Origin: Salarias fasciatus
Lineage: Eukaryota > Chordata > Actinopteri > Blenniiformes > Blenniidae
DNA length: 64,000 nucleotides
Direction: 5' to 3'
NCBI RefSeq assembly: GCF_902148845.1
Contig: NC_043746.1
Location: forward strand, 12,696,706 to 12,760,705
Both the position numbers and the translations under genes were made by a program. The notes below the pieces were generated by a model. The model was given only the letters and a program-made list of their open reading frames with translations, was not told where the DNA came from and ran no database searches. Shown in pieces: positions 1 through 11,500 of the stretch. How positions within the stretch are numbered: position 1 is the first letter of the stretch; each line of letters starts with the position of its first letter.

Positions 1-72
1 AAATCAATTAACTAAGTAGATGAGGGTGAGCCGTGTGGGCAACCAGATGACCGATTGATGATTGGTGCAGAG

Positions 73-73
<1 letters not shown>

Positions 74-140
<67 letters not shown>
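74..140. repeat. (CA)n microsatellite
   Basis: An uninterrupted run of about 33 CA units. It is simple-sequence repeat only; the open frames across it are artefacts of the dinucleotide. Confidence 0.97.
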
Positions 141-142
<2 letters not shown>

Positions 143-880
143 GGAAAATACAATTTTCCCTGCAACAGGAGGTGTGTATTGAACCTGTCCTCATCTCAAA
201 CAGCCCCTGAGTGGATGTCACCACACACTGTCCTGAATCAATGTGATGTTCTGAGTGAACGAATAAGTTTTCTGAAAACTATTTTATTTCACATTTTTAA
301 TGCAATTTTTAATGTCTGCCTGGAATTCAAAATATGTTTTGCGGACGGGTTAAATATTTATCCAAGAAAAAATATTACAGTGAAACAACTTGAAAATTAC
401 AACTGAGGAACCTGTAAGAGGAATCAGAAATAAATGAAGAAGAAATTAATGACAGTTGTGCGTATTTAGACAACGAATATAAGCAGCTGGGTTGCACTTG
501 AATGCACCATGAAGTCCAGTCGGCTTCGCTGTAGTCTTCCTCCTGAACAGTCCTGCAGGACCTGAGATGCCTGAACAGATTTACCCGCTGATATTAATAT
601 CATCCTCATTTTTAAGAAACAACAGTATTTCCCAGTGTCACAAATAAAGAAGGTAGTAATAGCAGAATAACTACGATACGGAAGTGTAATTAAAACATAA
701 GGTGTTTTTTTTCCTTCCCTAGTGAATGTAAGGATAGGATCCGGAAAGGTTCTGGATGGATACTCTGTATATGAGCTATTTGTAAAATTAACATAATTAA
801 AAAAAAATAAATAAATAATAATAATGGTTGAAGCGCGCTCGGGTGGAATACCTAATGTTACATCTTTGCACAAATAATAT
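141..880. other. Non-coding stretch at left edge
   Basis: AT-rich sequence with no frame showing recognisable protein or clean splice-bounded exons. If the minus-strand signal exon at 889-928 is real, this would be its first intron or nearby exons, but I cannot identify a following exon here. Confidence 0.5.
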
Positions 881-888
881 CAACTCAC

Positions 889-928
889 CAAAGAAGACAC
901 TGGAAAATGTCAGCAACGCAAGCCACAT
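889..928 (-). CDS. Candidate signal-peptide exon of a minus-strand gene running off the left edge (partial)
   Basis: On the minus strand an ATG at 928 opens MWLALLTFSSVFFG, a hydrophobic leader-like peptide. It stops at a good splice donor (GTGAGT, 883-888) in phase 1. That is the phase typical of signal exons preceding Ig-domain exons, and it matches the signal exon of the plus-strand Ig-like gene at 3041. A TATA-like TATTTAAA lies upstream on the same strand near 1064-1071. No downstream exon could be recognised in 1-880, so the product is unknown. It could also be a chance leader-like sequence. Confidence 0.35.
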
Positions 929-1061
929 ATCCTGCAGACAGAAGGCGAACAGGAAACAGGAGGGATGATGAGAGGACGGTCTACTCCAGAGAGGCTTCAG
1001 CTGGCGCAACAGTCAGGCGTCACACACTTTTCCCTCAAAGCGAAGGATGCTTGAAGACAGC

Positions 1062-1073
1062 CTTTAAATACAG
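1062..1073 (-). promoter_or_regulatory. TATA-like box for the minus-strand candidate gene
   Basis: Read on the minus strand this is TATTTAAA, about 140 bp upstream of the candidate ATG at 928. It suits a transcription start near 1030-1040. This is motif evidence only. Confidence 0.3.
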
Positions 1074-1510
1074 AAAATGCTGAACACTCGCTGTTAATTA
1101 TCAACGTCCTTGAAGGAGACAGTGGAGTTTATGAGCGGCTGCTTCTGGGTGGAGACAACGTGAAAGGGGCGGGGCTTCAAAATCCTGCGCAACAACTGCG
1201 CAAACTGGACACCATAGACTGGACACGTTCCCAATGTGAGCAAAGTTATGATGTCTGTGAGCTTGGAGAGATCTAAAATCTAAACTCCTTTATATCAGAC
1301 AGTTGGAAGATATACAGTATATTTGTTAATTCCTATATGTTTATAAGCGCAAGATGGATAAATAAACAATACTGTTCTGAAACCGGAAGGTTCCTGGATT
1401 TTTTTTAAATGACATTGTTCCCAACTTCGGTTCAAAACATACAATTTGTTTTATTTATTTTTCTAAAGGTTTTTTTTTTAAATGATTTCCCTCAGGAATT
1501 AATGAAATAT

Positions 1511-1557
1511 TTCTATTCTATTCTATTCTATTCTATTCTATTCTATTCTATTCTATT
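1511..1557. repeat. (ATTCT)n microsatellite
   Basis: About nine units of a pentanucleotide. Fish L2-type LINEs often end in (ATTCT)-like tails, and the LINE at 30500-32642 ends similarly, so this may mark a decayed retroposon end. No LINE body could be recognised beside it. Confidence 0.9.
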
Positions 1558-1594
1558 AATATTTCACCTTGGGGGGCACCAAATACAATAATGC

Positions 1595-1694
<100 letters not shown>

Positions 1695-1839
1695 TTGTAC
1701 AGAGACTCGCACAAACACAAAATATTTATTCTGGAAATGTCCTATGTTTGCACTCCACTGTCCCAGGGTATTCAACAAAGAAGAAATCACTCTCTGTCGC
1801 ACTTGATCTCGGTCATTTCTGTGTTTGACAAACATTAGA

Positions 1840-2400
1840 CTGTATGAGACAATTGTATTTGGTGTAGAACAATTCTACATGCAGTCTCAATCTAGATTTT
1901 GCAAAAACTTTGTGCAGCTATCATCACTTTGCTGTACATGAGGCAGCTTCTCCTGATTTGATCACCACTGACAATCTTGTAAAATTTTCATGTCGACACT
2001 TTTGTCCACCCTTAACAAAGAAGTCTGGACGAAGGTCCAAACCTCCAGGGTCTTATTTTTTATAGTAATATTCATCACACATTGATTTCTATTTCAATTA
2101 ATGTGAGCTTTTCAATTTAACAAGCCAATAGTAAAACCTGGGTTTAGTGTAACTGGAAAATTCACTCTGTTGCTTCATGTCCTCTTATTATAGAACGAAT
2201 TTAACGATTTCCAAGTTCACATTTCTTTTATTGGCTATCTCATAATTTATTCTAATATATTACACATTTTTAGGCATTATTTCTGTGCGAAGTTTTAACC
2301 AGTAGGAGGGGGTTTGCATTCATTTGAAAAGTGATTTCAGCTAAAGGAAAATTATCAGCTCAACAATTATCATAGGCAAATTAAAAATACTTATTAAATA
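1840..2400. other. AT-rich intergenic sequence
   Basis: I see no coding exon, RNA gene or clear repeat boundary here. Confidence 0.5.
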
Positions 2401-2560
2401 TTCAGTAAAAGCCCTATTTCATGAACAAATGTTGGCGCACGCTGAAAGCGCGCTCTCCACTTGAGCTAGAAGCGTATTTGTGCATTGAGGCGCTGAGACG
2501 CGCTTTTCGTATCCGCTGCTGAGAATAGAACCAGCGTCGCCATAACACAGGAGGACTCAG

Positions 2561-2572
2561 TGCGCATGCGCG
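2561..2572. promoter_or_regulatory. NRF1-type palindrome in the Ig-like gene promoter
   Basis: TGCGCATGCGCG matches the NRF1 consensus. It sits in a CpG-rich patch (about 2440-2980) roughly 480 bp before the ATG at 3041. It probably marks the core promoter of the plus-strand Ig-like gene. Confidence 0.5.
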
Positions 2573-3040
2573 CTATGCAGAGGACGTTTATATCCTCTTA
2601 TCCCCATCCACATAAACAATCATAAATATCCTCCGCTGGAGTCAAATGTCCCTCATCCTGCAGGTGGGTTCGCGCTGGAATTTTCACAATCTGGGGGATT
2701 TTGTGTGTGTGTTAATGTGGGCTTCCAGATGGCGGCGCGCGGCCCATGTGTGCTCCTTGAGGTTACCGAGAGGCGGGGAAACATGTTGGACACCTGAGCG
2801 GACGTGACTTGATGGGCATCATGAGTGTCAGTGGCGATGCTTTGTGGAAGACGTGGGAGCAGGGAGCCGTGCGGGTTTTTGTCTCCGCAGACATGATCCG
2901 GGCTGTCCGTGAGCTCCCCCTCGTGTAGGCTGCTGATTGACGAGCCGGGTCGCAAACGGCTGCTTGTTTTCACCGGAGGCTGGAGATGAATAACAATTAT
3001 GTTTACAGATGGAACTATCTGCTCCGTTTTGCAGGAGAAA

Positions 3041-6000
3041 ATGTCCTCCCGTGTCCTCCTCGCCGCTCTGCTTATCTCTCCTCTCGTTCTGGGTAAGTTT
3101 TCAAAGGAAGGTTTGGTGTTAAGTTTTAATTATTCTCCCTCAAGTTTCTCTTGTACTTAAATGCATTTCCTCTTCTTTGTTAACAAAGACAGCTCCACAG
3201 ACAGATTACCCAGTGAAATTGTTTTAACCAGCTATGAAGAAATATCTATTTCTGTATTTATTAGTTTAAAATACAAAGCAGTTGTTTATGAATTGATTAA
3301 CTTGTAGCTTTTCTCCTGGACACTGGACATACTGTTTCATTAGGGATCAATACAGCACTCTCACTTTACAGTTGAAATATACCTGGTTTGATTTTCAAGC
3401 TTGTTGTGCACTCCTGGGTTTTCTTGAGATACTTTTGGGTTTTTTTTCTCCCCAAATTCCAATAATATGTGGTTAATAGTTGTCTTTAAACTGTCCATGT
3501 TTGTGAATTCTAGCTGTTTGCTTTGATGGGTGAATTAAGCATGATGAAACACAATGATTGTTGCCCTTAATAATGTACTCAACAAATAATATGCCAGTTA
3601 AGATATTAGTGCCACCTGTATGTAATGATTGTGACTTATTTTCACTTGATCCATCGTCTACACTACTTTGCGCTGATCCCAGCTGAGTTTACATCTTAGT
3701 GCAAACCATAACACCTCTGTACTACGCCTATAACAAAATTCCTTCTGAGCACTTGTCGAAGCTGCATTCTGCTGGTGATAACTGGTCATCTATTTATGTT
3801 CTTCTCCTAGGTTGGGATTTGCTGGGTGAGTAAAGAGCTACTTTTAAACACTCATTAATCATCTGCATGGCATTATATCTCAAGAGGTTTTTCTGAGTTG
3901 GTGTTTTGCTCCTGCAGGAGAAAGAGAGAAAGTCCAGACAGTTTGTGTCGGGAAGGAATTCCGTCTTCCAGTGGACTCAACATCTCGAATTGTGACTTTT
4001 TCACCCCATCCTGATGGACCGAGACACGTCCTCCTGGAAAAAACTACTGTAAGTGGGAGTCTGTGACCCCGTTTTATTTTCATTTTTAATTTGTTTTTTG
4101 AAAGAGTTAACACTTGTCTCCCGAAGTTGTCAAAAAATAAAAGTAATCTTTAGGTGGGCAGAGAGCTGCAGAGGTGTTTTGGTGAGTACAAACTGTACAA
4201 CGTGAGACTGTTTACTTTTCTCTTGCAGGTGAAGGACCCCCGCTTTGAGTGGACTCGAGATAAGACGCTGGTCCTGAGAGAAGTAACTCACAGTGATCAG
4301 GGTCTCTACGCCAACAAGCTGTCCATTGGGTTCACTTACGAGACGGTTCACTTGATTGTTTCAGGTACAAAGGATCTATCTGTTTCTTATAATTGATTGT
4401 GTCGAGTTGTCTTTGTCCATATACTCACTGGAACCAGAAATTGTTCCTCATCTGCTTCTCATTGGATTCAATTTCAGTATTTTAAGTCCTTTGTTTTATT
4501 TTTTTTTTTTCCAAAATCGAAAAATCAAAAACACTCATATCCATGAATTTATCAACAATAAAAATACAGAGATAGAAAATATTTTTATAAGTCCATATAT
4601 TTTCAACCAAATGTACTAAATTTATTAAATAGTATATTGAACTGCTGAGTTCTAAACATCAATATATCACAACTACAGCCTGCAAAAACAATGATTAAAT
4701 TATTTTTGGGGTACAGTGGCATTTTAAGAGGTCAAACTGTAACCACACAGAATTGTTTCTAACTCTTTCTTTCTCTCGTTTCTTACCCCCCCACCCTGAT
4801 TCAGAATGCATTAAGCCCTACCGTAAGAACTACGGGGAGAACTTCGAGCACAGTATCCCTGCAAACGGCTCCCTGCTGGAGTTTTCCCCTCGAGGGGCTC
4901 CCCCTGAGGCCATGCCGGTCATCCTGTGGAACCGGACAGACCCCGAAACCAGCGACGCGCGCCGAGGGCGACTGCTGCGAGGGGGGAAGGTGTGGGTGGC
5001 GGAGAGAGTGACACAGGCAGACCAGGGCAATTATACAGTGAGAAACGATGAGGGGAAGGTGCTGTCCCGCAGCACCCTCACTGTCCGCGGTGAGCAGAGG
5101 CACAGCATGAGACGTTTGAGACGCTGACCGATCAATTTCTGTTACTTTTGGATCTCTGTCAGTGGTGGTAACTACATTTATCTTTCCTTTTTTCACCCGA
5201 CGCCCCCTCATACACCTTCACATTTCTTTCATTCTCCCCTGCTCTCGTTTTGCTCGTGACTCTGCATACGGATATGCAGGCCACTCCTTCAATGTCACAC
5301 GCTTCACCAGGGAGTCTCTAAACCTGCCCTTGTTTCTTCCTGTCCCTCATGCCCATCTCATTTTCACCCCTTCCCGATATCCCGACGAGTCCTCGCTCGG
5401 CCCTTTCGATCCCAAACCCCCGCGCGGCCCGGTGCAGCTGATCCGCGAGGGCCAGATAACTGACCATGACCTCCGCTACAGGGGCATCATCTCTCTGAGC
5501 AGGAATGGCTCCATTAACGAAGTTGTCATTACCAGACTGACCTCGAGGCACGACGGCCTCTACGAAATCAGAGACGGTAACGGCAACCTGGTGTCGTCCA
5601 CCGTCCTGCAGGTCATCGGTGCGTTGCAGCATTCGTTTGCTCGCATGCTTCTCACTGAAGCTTCTGTTCCTTAAAATCCGTGACGTTGCTGCGTCTGTGT
5701 TCCATCCAGATAAAAAGGTGGGCACCTGGCGAGCGCTGCTCAAATCCATAACGGTCCCGTCCGGCATGTTTGTGTCACTGGCCGGTTTCATCCTGTTCAT
5801 GAAGCGCTACCCAAGCTGCAGCCTCTCGCAGATCATCACAGGGTTAAGAACAAACCGTGCGCCACAGGCCAACCCACCCAGGGTCAACATCCAGGTGAGA
5901 AGCAAATAACCCAAACACTGCGATGTATTGTATTCATATTTTTGTTCACATCTTCTCTTAATCACATTTTTAAATGTTCATTGTGTGTGGAAATAGTTTT

Positions 6001-7210
6001 AAATCCTCCCAAATCATTTTAAAAGTCAGACTTCGACTGCTCCATAACATAAAAACTCACCATTATCTCACTGGATTTGCATTTTTAAAGCATCTTTATC
6101 CAGTGCATGAGTGTCCTCTTGGTTAAAAAATGCTTTTATTGAGTTGAGCTGTATCAACGCTTCTCATGTTTTGATTCAATAGCTGTATTAGAAACTCTGC
6201 TCTTCTCAGTTTATGGAGCAATAAAGCAGCTCGCCGAAACTATAGTGGTAAATCTTTGGGTACGTCTGACTCACCCTTGTGCTGAAGGAGCATTTAAAAT
6301 CCACGTCACGTATTTCCACAAAAGCATCCCCGGTCTTGTTTTTGAAGCACTTAGAGAGCTCTTCAGATATTGGCAACATGACACTGCTTACATTAACAGC
6401 GAGGACAGCCGTCCCTTCAGAGGTGTTCACAGAAAATGTTGCACTCAGTGTGATAAAGGTGTATAACACGTAATGCATGTTTTTTAGGACGTGTATATTC
6501 ATAAAACTATTGAAAGTAAAGTCTGTGTGATTCCTAAATTCGAGTTTTGCCTTCCTCCCTTGAATGCTGTATCACCAGTGCGTTGAGTCTGCTTGTCTTT
6601 GTTTTTGCAGGAGTACAGTCAGCCGTGTCCTCAGCCGTGTCCTCAGCCCTCCGGCTACTACAGTCATCCTCAGCAGCTTGGGACACCAAGAAAATGGACT
6701 CCGCAAGCCAGTCCTGTTCACACAGTAAGGCTCACAAACCATCCAACCATGTGAAAACAGTTAAACTGAGATGTATCAGTCGTCAAATGTGCTGCTGTTT
6801 GTGTTTCCAGGGTTATACTCCTGTTATGGTAAGGAATCCAAGAGCTGAAAATGAGGAATCGCAGAGACTAACAGCTGAAAACTCTCCAAGTCATAATCTA
6901 CCTGTGGAGGTATTTCACTGCTAACCAGCAGGTTTGAATATTCAGTTTTAGCTTGTAAGTATTTTTCAAATATGTCTTTATTCTTTCCTAGCAGGACAGA
7001 TCCAGTGAGGAGAACAGATTTTCCATCTCTGTGGCGGGAACTTCAGATTGCCTCCACTCATCTGACGACTGCGTCCGATTCCAGATCAAGAAGGACGGCG
7101 ATGAACAAAGATGGAGCGCATCGCACGAGTTCTTTTCTGCACTGCCTTTGGACACGGACACGTCTGAATCATGCAGCGTTTACACATCAAAGAAGCTGAA
7201 CTTTTTATAA
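3041..7210 (+). CDS. Ig-like single-pass membrane protein, function unknown (10 coding exons, 524 aa)
   Basis: Exons are 3041-3092, 3811-3825, 3918-4048, 4229-4364, 4805-5089, 5280-5618, 5710-5894, 6611-6724, 6811-6909 and 6992-7210. All junctions are GT-AG and the frame is continuous. The start encodes a signal peptide (MSSRVLLAALLISPLVLG). Three Ig-like modules follow: exons 3-4, exon 5 and exon 6. Each ends in a D-x-G-x-Y signature (DQGLYANKL, DQGNYTVRN, HDGLYEIRD). The residue two after the Tyr is not Cys, so the usual F-strand cysteine is missing in all three. Exon 7 carries a hydrophobic segment (TVPSGMFVSLAGFILFM), the likely transmembrane helix. A Pro/Tyr-rich cytoplasmic tail of about 165 aa follows, with a PCPQPCPQP repeat and several Tyr. 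The 15-nt second exon and a CAG/CAG double acceptor at the last exon are notable. I recognise it only as a fish Ig-superfamily type I protein, perhaps adhesion or immune-related. No orthologue name is claimed. Confidence 0.8.
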
Positions 7211-7929
7211 ATGGAGCTGTGATGGCGGAGGGAGAAACACGAGGCGCGGAGAAACTGACAGGATAGGAGAACGTCAAGCTGAATTTAAGCTGTTATGCAA
7301 AAGAAGGACCTCACTTTTGCCTTTTGCACAGTTGACATGGTTTGTTCTCAGAATCTCTTGTAATGCTTTCATGTAATTTTCTCCTGAAGCATGACTTGAG
7401 AATGAACCTTCCTGTCTCAAGTAATACCAGTACAGATGGATGATGTTTGTGAAATATCTTGCTGTTACCTACCTCCAGACCCTCAGGACCAATATGATCT
7501 GCACTGTATCTTCTGAGTGTCTATGTGTGTGTTTGTGTTTATGATATGATCTTTAGGGCTACGTGATAAATAAGGTGTTGATAACTGAAGTTTGCAACAG
7601 AGAAATTCTAAGTACTGTACAGTAATATTGAGTTAGCTAAAGTACCCTTCCTTGTTTTGACCATTCCTAACTTCAACAGCAAATAATGATGTTAAAACGT
7701 CTGTTCTGAAGTAAAATCTATTTTACAGGTGTAGTGAATTTACCTTTGAGGCAATTGTAGTAATAGTCATGTGACAAGTTAACATGTTTCGCCGGATATT
7801 GCAATAGCCTGTTGATATGTTCATGTTGTATACAAGGCACTATATTAATCACAGTATCATTTCATCTGAAGACAAGTTGAAACTACTGCTTGTGATATTT
7901 TTTCATTACTGACATGTCATGTTTCAAAC

Positions 7930-7935
7930 AATAAA
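7930..7935 (+). terminator. Polyadenylation signal (AATAAA), Ig-like gene
   Basis: AATAAA about 720 nt after the stop codon; a second one follows some 40 nt later. This is a plausible 3' end for the Ig-like gene. Confidence 0.5.
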
Positions 7936-8001
7936 CTTCATCTTTAACTCACCAATTTAAATAAGTATTCAATAAAGTACATTTTTGTGGACTGAAAAGC
8001 T

Positions 8002-8029
8002 GGGGGGGGGGGGGGGGGGGGGGGGGGGG
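8002..8029 (+). repeat. Homopolymer run of 28 G
   Basis: Twenty-eight consecutive G between the Ig-like gene and prpf19. It has strong G-quadruplex potential. The length could partly be an assembly or sequencing artefact. Confidence 0.9.
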
Positions 8030-8501
8030 TGCTCAGGAGGCCTGCAGGACAGCTAAAAGTCTTGAGTTTTTTTTGTAAGAAAAAAATACTGTTGAGGACC
8101 TCTCTGTTTGCTGTTGCATTTCAGCAAAACAAATCATTTTATTTTGTTGTGTATTTATCACTCTGGATCCGAATTTGAACTGTGTTCTTGCTAAAATATA
8201 CTATATAAGTAAAGTTGCCTTGGTGACGCCTAGAATTTCTATATTTTAATCTTTCATGTTGACTCATGCCGTTTTCATTTGTGCCGCTGTGGTTCCTGCC
8301 TGCAGGGGGCGGTGTGGTCACTGAAGTCAACTGAAGCGTAGAAGAAGAAGAAGCTCCGTTTGTAGCGGCAATGAAAGGACAGCGTGTTACTTCCAATTCA
8401 AGCAAAACATAAGTAAAGTCTTCATTAGCGGTTATAACTTTCTGATTCCACGCAAATACAACTCAAGAGTAAGAAGAGGCCATTAGGACTGCGCCGGAAA
8501 G

Positions 8502-11500
8502 ATGTCTTTGGTTTGTGCAAGTACGTAAATCTGCATTCATTGAAATGACGGAGGCAGTGGAGGTTAGCTAAGTAGCACGCTAATGCTACTAGCTAACACG
8601 GCTAACGTTAGCGGCCATGCATTGCCGCCTTCCTTTTCAACTAGTCCCCTAGTTTTGTCTTGGGGTCGTTTTGCAGATGGGTTTGCATGATTTGTTGTAA
8701 CGGAGTTATGTCTGTACTTCCACCCAGTTTCCAACGAGGTGCCGGAGCACCCGTGCGTCTCTCCGGTGTCCAACCAGGTGTTTGAGCGCAGGCTGATCGA
8801 GAAGTACATCGCAGAGAATGGGACGGACCCGATGAACGGACAGCCGCTGTCCGAGGAGCAGCTGGTAGATATCAAAGGTAAAAACTACAGATCGGCACAC
8901 AGGACGCTTTTCAGTTGGTCACGTCCAGCCGAGGGATATGTATTTCAATATTACAGATGTTAATTCATGAATAAATTCACAGGTCTAACGTACAGAAATG
9001 TCCCATTTGCTTATAAATCTAATCAACATCTCAATTTCTAATTTCTGACTTGGCTTTTGATTAAAACATTATTGTGCAAGCGTTCAGTGATTATTATAGT
9101 CTAGATTTGGCTGCTTTGTTCATTAAGTATTATCTATTTTGTTGAACTCTTAAAATAGAGAGGTACTGTAATCCTTAACTGGAAAATTCTGGTATTCTGG
9201 GAAATTCAACTATTGACAAGTACACGTGATAGAAAACCAATGTACAGTTGCACTACTGACTTGCAGTTACATTAGTAACTGCAAGTTTTATTTTGCTCTG
9301 TAACCTCTGTATTCTTGCATTTTCTACATTACTATAAGGGTCAATAAGTAGCAAGTCATAATAACTATTTTCACAGCACTTTTCAAAAACAAAAATAATG
9401 ATTTAGTCAGTCTGCACTGATGAATCCCTATATTGTTCATCTGATTATACAGCTCATATTAAGAGTTCATGTGAAATGAATTGCTGAGATTTGTGGTAGT
9501 ACATGTGCCAAACTGCTTGTACAAAGAAGTGTAGACTGTGACCACCTCTCCCTCCCTAACTAATGTTTTACTTATCTATTCTGAACCAAATGTTTGAACC
9601 TGAATCATAGTAATACATGCATTGTAGCTAAACTCCCACATGTTACATTTAGAGTACGCCTCTGTAGAAAAGTGCCATTTTATGTTTCTCAACAATTCTC
9701 CCAGGAACCTTGAACATCAGCACAACAAGATTACATCAGTTCTTTGGAAAGTCCAATAAACGGTGCTTGTTCTCTTTCTCGGATTTAGTGTCCCATCCTA
9801 TTAGACCAAAGGCACCATCTGCAACAAGCATTCCGGCCATTCTCAAGTCCCTTCAAGATGAGTGGGTAAGTGCTGTGATCTCTGTGGATCTGCAAAGAAG
9901 TTGCTCACAATAAATCACTGAAATCATCTGCTTTAAGGTTCCTGGTTTCTTCTTTTTGTAAATATAAGCATTTTTGATATTGGTGATAAAATGTTCTTCA
10001 CCACAAATACGTTGCCACATGCATTTATCAGAGCTACCTCAACCAATATGAGCCATATTAATCATTCTCAAATTGTTTTTGCCTTTTTTGACTTCAAATT
10101 GAAATTTGAAACAATAAAATGTTCTGTTTCAGGATGCTGTTATGCTTCATAGCTTCACCTTGCGGCAGCAGCTGCAGACAACTCGCCAAGAACTGTCACA
10201 CGCCCTGTATCAACATGATGCGGCCTGCAGAGTCATTGCTCGACTCACCAAAGAGGTCACCGCTGCAAGAGAGGGTCAGCTGACTGCTGTTACTTTTTAA
10301 GAGAATGAAGGCGCTTGAATAAATTTGACACTACTTGTCAGATCAACATGAGCGAACTGATAGCTCATTAAATAATGGCGTTCTTGTCGTTTTCGTCCAC
10401 AGCTCTGGCCACTCTTAAACCCCAAGCTGGATTGGTCGCCCCTCAGGCAGTCCCTGCCTCTCAGCCTACTGCAGCAGTAAGTAACTGAATGAATCCGTAG
10501 TAAAGAAAACTCTCAGCATCACTCATCACAGAATTTCCTGCCTTTTTATTTAAAAAAAAACAACTTTTTTTTTAAATTTATTATTATTTTTAATTCTCTG
10601 CTGCTCGTATTCCAGGGTGCTGGTGGAGAGCCGATGGAGCTTAGCGAACAGGTGGGAATGACTCCAGAGATCATTCAGAAGGTAAGTGTTGGCTCTTGTA
10701 TTCCTGAAGAAGCCAGTGTTGGTCTCAGAACTCTTTTAAGATGTTTCCATATTTTCTTCTATTAACAGCTCCAAGACAAAGCCACCATTCTCACTACGGA
10801 GAGAAAGAAGGTATTATATTCCTCTTGTTATGATGTGACTTCTCTTCTGTGTTGTATCCAATCCACCCTCACACTTATTTTTCTGCTTTATCTTTTTCCA
10901 GAGAGGAAAAACTGTCCCAGAAGAGCTGGTTAGAGCTGAGGATCTCAGCAAATATCGCCAGGTGGCCTCACACGCTGTAAGTGTTGGTCCTTCAGAATCT
11001 TTTGAAGCTCTGGTGTGATGTGCATTGTCTCAATGATGTGTCTGCTGCTGCCTTCAGGGTCTCCATAGTGCCAGTGTTCCTGGTATTTTGGCTCTGGATC
11101 TGTGTCCCTCTGACACCAACAAAGTGCTTACTGGTACGTAGGATTTGACTCATACTTAATGTGTTCACATCTGGGATGTGTCAAGAGACTGTTTTGTGAC
11201 ATTGACCGTTTTGTGCTCGTTCAGGTGGAGCTGATAAGAACGTGGTGGTGTTTGACAAGAACGAGGAGCAGATTGTGGCCACGCTTAAGGGCCACACTAA
11301 GAAAGTCACCTCTGTCATCTACCATCCTTCTCAGGTAAATGTTGGCCTGTTTGTCATTTCAGCAGGAACTGAAATCTCACCATGTGATCTAAAAGACGAT
11401 CAGTGACTTTAAATATGAGCTATTGTTTACATCTCCTTCATCTACTCTCCATTTGTTTTCCCCCTCTAGTCTGTGGTGTTCTCTGCATCTCCAGACACCA

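Larger units (their letters stand above)
7211..8500. other. 3' UTR of the Ig-like gene and short intergenic region
   Basis: An AT-rich 3' UTR-like stretch follows the stop at 7210. It has polyadenylation signals near 7930 and 7970, then a poly-G run, then the prpf19 promoter. No coding exon is seen. Confidence 0.6.

Noticed and set aside
62-406. Open frames across the (CA)n and (AT)n tracts (62-406, 1548-1838)
   Set aside because: They exist only because dinucleotide repeats lack stops. No splice sites or protein similarity.
2653-2973. 106-codon minus-strand frame in the Ig-like gene promoter
   Set aside because: It lies in a CpG-rich promoter. No family resemblance and no start context.
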